5,600 nt of DNA from Dehalococcoidia bacterium UBA1141 (lineage in GTDB: Bacteria > Chloroflexota > Dehalococcoidia > Lucifugimonadales > UBA3495): positions 1 through 5,600 of the forward strand of contig DCAE01000147.1 of NCBI GenBank assembly GCA_002311385.1, in the 5' to 3' direction. A program made the position numbers and the translations under genes. Positions within the stretch are counted from its first letter, which is position 1; the number at the start of each line of letters is the position of its first letter. Of this stretch, positions 1-5,489 are shown piece by piece. The notes under the pieces were generated by a model, which saw nothing but the letters and a program-made list of their open reading frames with translations, did not search any database and was not told the origin of the DNA.

Positions 1-142
1 CCTATGGCCCTTCTGCTAGGTCCCATAGCAGCATCACCCCTCCCTCGTCTCCCCGTCCAATATCTAAATCGAACCAGCATAATCAACATTTGCCTGGCAA
101 CATGAGAACTAACGGAGTGAGCAAATACTGAACGGCTCACAC

Positions 143-523
143 CTACTTGGGCCTGACCGACCTCAAGATTTCTTCGAGCTTGCTTATCTGCTCCTTTTCT
201 GAAAGTTTGCACACACCTAGAAGAGAGTGCACTCCTGGGCGCTTGTTTTGCATTGGGTCGCCGAGGGCGAGAACCTTCGCCTTAACCTCAGGAGCCATAG
301 TAAGGAGCCGCAGGACCTGCGTTACGTGGGCCCGTGTCACTCCGAGTTTGTCGGCGAGATCCGCTCCGGACGCCGATTCCCCAGAATCTATACGATGTTG
401 CCACGCTTGGGCTAGAACGATGGGGTTGCAGTACTGTTTAGCCGAAGTTAATTTTTGCTCACGCCTCGGCAGATCGAAGATGTGCGAGAAGGTTCTGGGT
501 TTACTCGCGAATCGGGAGATGGA
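143..523 (-). pseudogene. Decayed helix-turn-helix DNA-binding protein (recombinase-associated / ParB-KorB-like HTH)
   Basis: The frame is open for 126 codons from just inside a TAG at 524-526 to a TAG at 143-145. Around residues 54-75 it shows a textbook helix-turn-helix, ADLADKLGVTRAHVTQVL, followed by a hydrophobic helix beginning MAPEVKAKVLAL and a charged C-terminal helix (LSEKEQISKLEEIL). This order (basic linker, helix, HTH, 'apev...l') is known from small DNA-binding proteins linked to site-specific recombinases and from ParB/KorB-type HTHs. The only standard start codon, GTG at 338-340, falls inside the HTH between its two helices, so a protein from there would be non-functional. Upstream the frame continues through the TAG, reading GVVRL-stop-SISR. 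The matching sequence at the right edge of the window reads GVVRLYSNSR, with a Tyr codon where the stop is. I infer a gene broken by a nonsense change, or one that starts unconventionally (for example CTG at 470-472). It lies 57 bases downstream of the hydrolase on the same strand and in the same frame. Confidence 0.5.
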
Positions 524-542
524 CTAGAGTCGAACTACACCT
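511..542. repeat. Left copy of imperfect inverted repeat flanking the enzyme cluster
   Basis: The reverse complement of this 32-base stretch matches 5546-5577 at 30 of 32 positions. The core TAGAGTCGAACTACACCT is identical in both copies. The two differences are A/T at 519 and C/G at 524; the latter turns a TAC codon into TAG in the leftward frame. Weaker similarity (CCTTGT) continues on the cluster side with a gap. The repeat covers the start region of the outward-reading helix-turn-helix frame. Confidence 0.8.
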
Positions 543-580
543 GAAACACGGACAAGGAGTGCTGGTGCTTGTTGAGATCT

Positions 581-1438
581 TTAATCAAGCTGCTTGGTGA
601 TGAATTCCGTAACTATCTCCACGAACTCGTCCACCTCCAAGCCTGCCTCCCTAGCCCAACCATGGCCCATTCCCTGGAAGGGCACTAGTTCGGCCTTACC
701 ACCGGCCTCGTTGTAGGCGGATACGAATCTCTCGGACGCCTCTATCGGCATCACGTCGTCCGCTGTGCCATGAAGGACCAACGCCGGAGATAACGTCAGT
801 TCCTCGCCCCTTTGGATGACGTTCAAAGGGGTGGATTCGTGCATCGCTTCGTCACCTTGGAAGAACATGTGATGCTTTTCCATCAATTCTATGTTGCCTT
901 TTCCCTTGGCGATTTGGTACCTGAAGTATGGTTCAATAACCGGCCAACATGAAATTATCCAGGCCAATCTGGCGTCGGCCGGTGACGAGCCTTCCAGATG
1001 CAGGGCTGAATATCTGGAATCATCGATGCGCATGGCGGCTAGAGGCAAGGTGTGTCCACCGCTGGAGTAGCCGATACCGCCCAGGGCGTCGGGGTCTCCA
1101 TTGAATTCGACAGCATGGGCTTTGAGCCAGCGGACGCCGTAGTGGATGTCCTGGATTTGCAAGGGGTAGGGGAACCCTTCGCCCACGCGTTGGCCTATGG
1201 CAGCCACAACCAGGCCAGTAGCGGCCAATGGCTTGCTGGTGGACTCGTAATCGGTGTGGTCTTTGTCGGTCCACGCTCCGCCGTGGATGCTTAAAAGCAT
1301 GGGGAAAGGCCCTGGGCCTTCAGGTTGGTAGATCCGGACCTGTCGGGTTACGCCGCCGACGTTGAGGTACTCCTGGTCATGCACTCGCACCTCGTATAAA
1401 TCCGAAGGGTCGTATCGGTACGCCTTTTTGGTGCTCAT
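581..1438 (-). CDS. Alpha/beta-hydrolase, carboxylesterase-like (BD-FAE / Abhydrolase_3 type)
   Basis: A complete 285-residue serine hydrolase, a normal length for cytosolic esterases of this fold; there is no signal peptide or membrane segment. An N-terminal beta region (Y-x-V-R-V-H near 15-20, then VRIYQPEG near 34-41) leads to the oxyanion-hole motif HGGAW at residues 52-56. The nucleophile elbow G-Y-S-S-G is at 123-127 (Ser125). The acid is in HGTADDVMP (Asp227, or less likely Asp228) and the base is His259 in GMGHGW, so the triad is complete. Such enzymes hydrolyse carboxylic esters or lactones of small molecules, and some relatives act on N-formyl or acyl amides; the substrate cannot be inferred. 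The start at 1438 is supported by TAAGGAGA (1445-1452), whose AGGAG core (1446-1450) ends 7 bases from the ATG. It is co-directional with the amidohydrolase/nitroreductase genes but separated by 572 bases and a hairpin terminator, so it is probably a separate transcript. No convincing promoter was found. Confidence 0.93.
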   Translation of the reverse strand: MSTKKAYRYDPSDLYEVRVHDQEYLNVGGVTRQVRIYQPEGPGPFPMLLSIHGGAWTDKDHTDYESTSKPLAATGLVVAAIGQRVGEGFPYPLQIQDIHYGVRWLKAHAVEFNGDPDALGGIGYSSGGHTLPLAAMRIDDSRYSALHLEGSSPADARLAWIISCWPVIEPYFRYQIAKGKGNIELMEKHHMFFQGDEAMHESTPLNVIQRGEELTLSPALVLHGTADDVMPIEASERFVSAYNEAGGKAELVPFQGMGHGWAREAGLEVDEFVEIVTEFITKQLD

Positions 1439-1488
1439 GGGCTGTCTCCTTACTCTATCTGGAATACCCCATTTATTCTGGTTTCCTC

Positions 1489-1516
1489 AAAGTTGATTCA
1501 ATCACGATTTGACTTT
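1489..1516. promoter_or_regulatory. Imperfect palindrome upstream of the hydrolase, possible operator
   Basis: The ends AAAGT (1489-1493) and ACTTT (1512-1516) are inverted. Inside lies the perfect 11-base palindrome TGATTCAATCA (1494-1504). The element sits about 50-80 bases upstream of the hydrolase start, where a repressor or activator site would be expected. A TTGACT hexamer (1509-1514, plus strand) overlaps it but has only a poor -10 (TAACAC, 1531-1536, 16-base spacing). Function is inferred from position and symmetry only. Confidence 0.25.
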
Positions 1517-1575
1517 AACCCGCCAAAAAGTAACACGCAATTAAGCTGCCTATTCTTCTTCGAACCCGTGGCTTC

Positions 1576-1656
1576 CAAATTTGAGAGCCTGACTGTTCTC
1601 GGTGACTATTCGTACGACGTTGTTAGGTGCGCCTTCAGTGAACAAATTTGAGCCTG
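1576..1656. repeat. Pair of short direct repeats CAAATTTGAG(AG)CCTG
   Basis: CAAATTTGAGAGCCTG (1576-1591) recurs as CAAATTTGAGCCTG (1643-1656), 67 bases further on, differing only by a two-base AG insertion. Each copy contains the 8-base palindrome CAAATTTG. Tandem short palindromes between genes can be binding sites for a dimeric regulator, but with only two copies chance cannot be excluded. Confidence 0.3.
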
Positions 1657-1688
1657 GAATAAGCGCTAATGTCCATAGGTTGTCGAGC

Positions 1689-1792
1689 GGTGTTTCAACA
1701 TGCAACACTATGGGAAACACCTAGTTTGACAAATAGGAACGCATGGTCCTATTTGTGCGAAAGCCCTCTGATTTTTGTCAGAGGGCTTTTTT
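1689..1792 (+). ncRNA. Candidate plus-strand structured RNA: three hairpins ending in an intrinsic terminator
   Basis: Three perfect stems follow one another. The first is GGTGTTTC (1689-1696) with GAAACACC (1714-1721), 8 pairs. The second is ACAAATAGGA (1729-1738) with TCCTATTTGT (1747-1756), 10 pairs and an 8-base loop. The third is the 12-pair stem 1760-1771 / 1778-1789, followed by T residues. This hairpin-hairpin-terminator order with a T-tail on the plus strand is how many small regulatory RNAs end. No plus-strand gene lies upstream that would otherwise need this terminator, since every enzyme gene here is on the minus strand. Against it, no strong plus-strand promoter is visible and I recognise no RNA family. 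It could instead be the structured 3' end of the minus-strand operon. Confidence 0.25.
1760..1792. terminator. Intrinsic (rho-independent) terminator, best on the plus strand
   Basis: The perfect 12-pair stem AAAGCCCTCTGA / TCAGAGGGCTTT has a six-base loop (TTTTTG) and runs into an unbroken T6 (1787-1792) on the plus strand. Read on the minus strand, the same stem is preceded by A6 but followed only by TTTCGC. It could therefore end the leftward operon 219 bases past the nitroreductase stop, less efficiently. It probably separates that operon from the downstream hydrolase. Confidence 0.85.
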
Positions 1793-2010
1793 CTGTCCAA
1801 AATGTCGGCCACCAGAGCGGACTGCGATCGCGGCTTCGGTTCCGATGCAGCGTTGCTTGGCTCATGGCCGCCTAGTCTACGGGCATAGCACGCATAAATC
1901 ACCACCTATCGGAGTAAGCCCTGATCTGGTTGCTCTGAAGCTAGCAAGACCAAATCTCGACTTATTACACGGCACCCGCTTTCAATACCTTAGAGGCTGA
2001 ACATCTACAT

Positions 2011-2628
2011 CTACTTGTGCCAGTGTAGGAAGTTGTTCACCGGCGTGCGAAATGCAGCCGGTGATTCGGCAGGAAACCCCACCGATAACATAGTAACTAG
2101 CGTCCAGCCTTCTTCGGCTCCAAGAGTTTTATTAAGGTTGGGATGTCGAGTTGCCCCACCGGTTTCCCAAGTTACAGCCAATCCCTCAGCTACGCCTGCT
2201 AGAGAGATGTTGTGAGAGGCGCACGATACCGAAGCGTAGTTTTCCTGGGTGGCTTCTTCGTTGGCGCCAGGAACGCAATAAACGTAAATCAAAACCGGCG
2301 CGTCTAGGATCGACCTGCGGGTGTTTTCAGCCCTCTTGGGATCACCTCTACGTTCCATGGACACTTCATAGGCTTGGTCACCCAGAGTCTGGCGAAGTGG
2401 AATTGCTCTGCTCACCACGAAGAATCTCCATGGTTCGGTTAACCGGTGGTTCGGCGCCCACACAGCGACTTCAAGCATCCGCTCCAAGGCTGACTCGGGC
2501 ACTTCTTCATCCTTGAAATGCCAGGCCATCCGGCGTTGATAGAGAGCTTGGTAAACGCTTACTTCTGTCCCCGGAACCGAAATATCGTCAACCGATAGTT
2601 TTGCAATTTTCCCATGTTCGGTGGTCAT
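2011..2628 (-). CDS. Nitroreductase-family FMN oxidoreductase (YdjA-like)
   Basis: A complete 205-residue protein of the normal length for this homodimeric, FMN-dependent, NAD(P)H-using family, which reduces nitro groups, quinones or enones in the cytosol. The family signature is present: a basic pair R32-R33 leading into W-H-F (the phosphate-binding start), then APNHRLTEPWRF at 58-69, which is the pattern of the short YdjA-like branch. A central helix follows with SVSCASHNISLAGVAEGLA (about 133-151), then G-F-P-A-E at 184-188, the usual FMN-contacting glycine region near the C-terminus. The ATG at 2626-2628 is preceded by GAGGGG (2637-2642) at 8 bases. It is the last gene of the presumed operon, 50 bases after the second amidohydrolase. 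Its context suggests it supplies a reductive step for the same compound the amidohydrolases act on; the substrate is unknown. Confidence 0.92.
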   Translation of the reverse strand: MTTEHGKIAKLSVDDISVPGTEVSVYQALYQRRMAWHFKDEEVPESALERMLEVAVWAPNHRLTEPWRFFVVSRAIPLRQTLGDQAYEVSMERRGDPKRAENTRRSILDAPVLIYVYCVPGANEEATQENYASVSCASHNISLAGVAEGLAVTWETGGATRHPNLNKTLGAEEGWTLVTMLSVGFPAESPAAFRTPVNNFLHWHK

Positions 2629-2678
2629 CGCCTAATCCCCTCTAATCATATACAAGCGACATTCCGGTATCACTAACT

Positions 2679-3962
2679 TCAGCTCAAGCCAAACTGCCGG
2701 GCAGCATTCGACCCCATCATGCGAGCAATGGATACTTCATCCACGTCTGCATTTGTTAGAGTCTCGACTGCATCCCAAGCGGTGGTTGTATCGTGGTTGG
2801 GATAACGGGAACCCCACAGGACTTTAGTTTCGAACGTATGAGGGAGCTCTTGAATTAGCCGCTCTTCCGCGTCGAAACCCAACATTACGTTGCCTTCTTG
2901 CCACATCTCTTCCGGTTCGGTGCTAACAGGGTAAGTGTGAACCAACGGAATTACTCTCGTGGAGGCCTCCATCTTCTCTAGTACCTCCTCCATCCACGAA
3001 GCCTTGCCGTGAGCCACGACCACCTTCATTTTCGGATAACGTTCCATTACCGTAAACCCAATCAATGTTGAAGACACAAACATATGGTTGTCTAGCCAAT
3101 AGGATAGGATAGGCGCGATTGGGTGGCCTAAGCTTGCCCCGGCGGTTCCGGAGATAGACGACATTGAACGCTCGGCAACCCCACCACCAGCAAAAGGGCC
3201 GCCCCCTCCGCCGCTGAGAAAGCTCGCTTGGCCCAATCTTCCATTCACCTTCTCGCAAAACGGGCCATGCGAGGTCCACTCGGGATTCCACAAGCCAGGA
3301 GTGGGGTGAACGGCAGCGGTTATTCCAAGTCTCTCCAGTTCAGCCCAAAGAGGGTCATAGTATTGATGGGTGAAATAACGTTCTTCAATGAACATGGGCC
3401 GGATAAAAGCCCCGCGGAAGCTAGAATTTTTAGAAACTCTGGCCAACTCCTCTATAGTGAAATCCATATTCTGAAGGGGAAGCATAGCCGCAGCGAAGAG
3501 ACGGTCAGGCGAAGCTTGGCAAAAATCAGCAATCCAATCGTTGTAGGCTCGCGCTAACGCATAAGCCGTATCGGGGTCTTCAACCAGATGGAAGCCTTCC
3601 GCAAACCACGTCGGATACAAGAAAGTTTGATCCACTCCCATCTCGTCCATATCGCGGAGCCTCGCCTGGGGATCCGATGCGCCTTCATTCGCTGCGTGGG
3701 GCACATTCGGGTCCAACTCTCCTACAGAGTCCCAGGTCATGCCTGGTCGCCAGATGGCATGGCGTGGAATGTTTGGGTTCTCGATGTCTCGAGAGATTTT
3801 CCCATTGATTTTAAGGTAGGAATTGATGGCGCCTTCTTCCCGCCACAACGCCTGTTTACCTAGAGTCCGGTATTCGGGTTCTAAGTAATCGCTCCACAAT
3901 TGAGGCGGCTCCACCACGTGGGAGTCGGCGTCAAAAACAAAGAATCGTTTTTTCGTAGTCAT
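2679..3962 (-). CDS. Amidohydrolase-family protein (Amidohydro_2) with altered active-site motif
   Basis: A 427-residue TIM-barrel member of the superfamily that includes ACMSD-type decarboxylases and related hydrolases. The N-terminal metal motif is intact (FDADSHVVEPP, Asp11/Asp13/His15), as is the barrel His219 in AAVHPTPG. Conserved landmarks are RLRDMDEMGVDQ (101-112), AYNDW (139-143) and LPLQN (161-165). Two usual acidic positions are changed. The late motif expected as G/A-S-D-x-x-H reads G-S-R-Y-P-N-H-D (384-391), with Arg386 encoded by CGT, and the Glu normally five residues before a conserved Trp is His318 (AHGKASW). A glycine-rich stretch, SGGGGGPFAGGG (250-261), interrupts the middle of the barrel. 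Translation starts at 3962 after GGGAGA (3967-3972), 4 bases from the ATG. It lies 56 bases downstream of a clear paralogue and 50 upstream of the nitroreductase. Either chemistry has changed or it is a non-catalytic partner; substrate unknown. Confidence 0.9.
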   Translation of the reverse strand: MTTKKRFFVFDADSHVVEPPQLWSDYLEPEYRTLGKQALWREEGAINSYLKINGKISRDIENPNIPRHAIWRPGMTWDSVGELDPNVPHAANEGASDPQARLRDMDEMGVDQTFLYPTWFAEGFHLVEDPDTAYALARAYNDWIADFCQASPDRLFAAAMLPLQNMDFTIEELARVSKNSSFRGAFIRPMFIEERYFTHQYYDPLWAELERLGITAAVHPTPGLWNPEWTSHGPFCEKVNGRLGQASFLSGGGGGPFAGGGVAERSMSSISGTAGASLGHPIAPILSYWLDNHMFVSSTLIGFTVMERYPKMKVVVAHGKASWMEEVLEKMEASTRVIPLVHTYPVSTEPEEMWQEGNVMLGFDAEERLIQELPHTFETKVLWGSRYPNHDTTTAWDAVETLTNADVDEVSIARMMGSNAARQFGLS

Positions 3963-4018
3963 TTATTCTCCCGGAAAGAGCAAATCGTTTTATCGTTTAT
4001 CTGCCCAGTTAACGACTA

Positions 4019-5401
4019 TCAACGAACCGAAGATTCGGGTTTTAAAGCGTGATTTACCTCATCCTCCGTGGGCCACCATTCAGGCCGTTCCAGTTCGGTC
4101 ACACGTTCTCGGATTATCTTGGCTGGGGGCTTGATGTTGTATAAGGTCCGGGCATTGGCTCCCAAGAACCGTGACTGATAGTCTACAGATAACTCGCATT
4201 CTTCCATCATCTCTATGGCCCGCCAGACATCGTCGCCATCATGATGGTAAACGTCTGATGCCCATGCAAGGATATCTCCGTAGAACTCGGGAAGGCGGGA
4301 AGGGGGCGATTCATCCCCTTCGAACCCAGTGACGCAGTGTTGCCGAAACGTCTCACTAGGCAGACGCTTTAACGGCGCTAGTCGACGATCGTTCCGGTAT
4401 AGACGGTAGGTCTTATCACACTCGTCAAGCAAGAAACTCAACCAAGTGGAAGATGCCTCAAAAACTGCGGCTTTGATGTTTGGATGCTTCTCAAAAAAGC
4501 CAGACATCAACACCATGGTTACCCACAAAGCTGCCTCGGCTTGGAAGTTTTGAACGTTCGACAAGAAAGAGTGGGACAGGCCTGAACTGGAAATTGTTTT
4601 CCGAATCAGTTCCGCGCCTGAATACTGCTCGGAGTAGCCGGGAGGTTTGGCCACACCCATGGCCGGGAACGGATGCATTCCATATACCAATCCGGTATCC
4701 TCCAAAGCGTTCCAGACAGGTTCATATTTTGGTTGGATGGGGTAATTCCCCATCGCGTCCACGGGCCGGACTAGGGCTACTCGGCAACCCAAATTGGCGA
4801 CCCGGTAAACTTCTTCTACTGCATACTTTGGGTTTTGCATGGGAATCAGCGCAGCGAAGAATAGCCGCTGAGGGTCTTCCAAAGTGTATTCATGGGCCCA
4901 ATCGTTATACGCCTTACACATGGCTCGGGCTCCCAGTGCGTCTTGAAGCCACGGGTAAGTATCTATACTAGTAGGAATGATCATTACTTGGTCAATTCCT
5001 TGGAAATCCATGTCTGCTAAGCGAGGCTTGGGCTCGTCGGCGCCGCGGTGAGCGAGATATTCGGATTGTTGCTGGGTGAGCGCAGTTTCCGGATTGAGGT
5101 TGCGAACGTTGAGCGCCCTCTGGATGTCATGTTTAACTCCGGGTCCAGCGAGTCTTACTATGTCGATGATACCAGGGCCCACGCGAGGAACCGGTGAAAA
5201 GCTATTGACATCGGCTTTGCCGTTGACCAGCAACTGTTGGGATTCGCTGTCATACCACATGGTAGCTTTGAGTGACACCAACTCATCTTTGGTCAGATTG
5301 CTCTCAGCCCGTTCCCACAATTTGGCAGGTTCCACAATGTGGGCGTCACAGTCGAATGACGCGAAATCTTTAGTCATTGGCTTAAATCTTTGGACAGGCA
5401 T
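4019..5401 (-). CDS. Amidohydrolase-family protein (Amidohydro_2), metal-dependent TIM barrel
   Basis: This 460-residue cytosolic protein shows the complete set of family motifs. They are FDCDAHIVEP near the N-terminus (Asp17, Asp19, His21), RLADMDFQGIDQ (127-138), AYNDW (164-168), IPMQN (186-190), His243 in YGMHPFP, Glu315 in FEASSTW, and the acidic Asp383 in WASDVYHHDGD (380-390). The family uses a divalent metal for hydrolysis or non-oxidative decarboxylation of small, often cyclic or aromatic, acids; the substrate is not readable here. About 40 extra residues follow the barrel, ending in a charged tail with EWWPTEDEVNHAL, so the protein is somewhat long for the family. The start at 5401 is preferred over the in-frame ATG eight codons later because only the first has a Shine-Dalgarno sequence. 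It is the first gene of the leftward operon and is aligned throughout with the 427-residue protein downstream, pointing to an old duplication. Confidence 0.92.
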   Translation of the reverse strand: MPVQRFKPMTKDFASFDCDAHIVEPAKLWERAESNLTKDELVSLKATMWYDSESQQLLVNGKADVNSFSPVPRVGPGIIDIVRLAGPGVKHDIQRALNVRNLNPETALTQQQSEYLAHRGADEPKPRLADMDFQGIDQVMIIPTSIDTYPWLQDALGARAMCKAYNDWAHEYTLEDPQRLFFAALIPMQNPKYAVEEVYRVANLGCRVALVRPVDAMGNYPIQPKYEPVWNALEDTGLVYGMHPFPAMGVAKPPGYSEQYSGAELIRKTISSSGLSHSFLSNVQNFQAEAALWVTMVLMSGFFEKHPNIKAAVFEASSTWLSFLLDECDKTYRLYRNDRRLAPLKRLPSETFRQHCVTGFEGDESPPSRLPEFYGDILAWASDVYHHDGDDVWRAIEMMEECELSVDYQSRFLGANARTLYNIKPPAKIIRERVTELERPEWWPTEDEVNHALKPESSVR

Positions 5402-5406
5402 TTATG

Positions 5407-5414
5407 CTCCCCCT
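5407..5414 (-). promoter_or_regulatory. Ribosome binding site deciding the 5401 start
   Basis: On the minus strand AGGGGGAG lies 5 bases before the ATG at 5399-5401. The alternative in-frame ATG eight codons downstream is preceded by AAAGATTTAAGCCA, which has no such purine-rich match, so translation most likely begins at 5401. Confidence 0.7.
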
Positions 5415-5443
5415 ATGGTTTCGTTAACCACCGGATGTAGCAT

Positions 5444-5472
5444 AATTTAGCTAGTTGCCCTCGGGATGTCAA
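5444..5472 (-). promoter_or_regulatory. Sigma-70-like promoter of the amidohydrolase/nitroreductase operon
   Basis: On the minus strand a perfect -35 hexamer TTGACA (5472-5467) is followed after exactly 17 bases by TAAATT (5449-5444; 4 of 6 to TATAAT). The predicted transcript start near 5437 gives a leader of about 36 bases to the ATG at 5401. Spacing, hexamers and position all agree, and no comparable match lies before the two downstream genes, supporting a single operon promoter. Confidence 0.65.
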
Positions 5473-5489
5473 ACGATTCCCAGCTATGA

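Larger units (their letters stand above)
1439..2010. other. Gene-poor 572-base intergenic region
   Basis: No reading frame here looks like a real protein; short open frames on both strands run through the hairpins and show no domain. The region holds the hydrolase ribosome binding site, a palindromic stretch near 1489-1516, two CAAATTTGAG direct repeats (1576-1585, 1643-1652), three consecutive hairpins (1689-1721, 1729-1756, 1760-1789) and a T-tract ending at 1792. From 1793 to 2010 I see only the 3' untranslated part downstream of the nitroreductase, without recognisable structure. Confidence 0.7.

Noticed and set aside
1..142. Short inverted repeat CTATGG/CCATAG (2-7 and 23-28) and a ten-codon frame beyond the HTH gene
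   Set aside because: A six-pair stem without a T-tract and a tiny frame are expected by chance; I see nothing else supported in these bases.
547..571. ACAAG/CTTGT inverted pair between the hydrolase stop and the HTH frame, as a terminator
   Set aside because: Only five pairs and no T-tract in either direction.
1020..1294. Open frames overlapping the alpha/beta-hydrolase on both strands
   Set aside because: They are shadows of the hydrolase, which has a full catalytic triad and a good ribosome binding site.
1726..1755. TTGACA hexamer with TATTTG 18 bases on, as a plus-strand promoter
   Set aside because: It overlaps the 10-pair hairpin and the -10 matches at only three positions; transcription from it would hit the terminator almost at once.
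1824..1831. GCGATCGC octamer, the HIP1 motif abundant in cyanobacteria
   Set aside because: I noticed only this copy in the window, and one occurrence carries no weight for taxonomy or function.
1669..1905. Short open frames on both strands across the intergenic hairpins (68 and 65 codons)
   Set aside because: They run straight through the terminator stem, lack a ribosome binding site and show no domain; the peptide is simply the translated hairpin.
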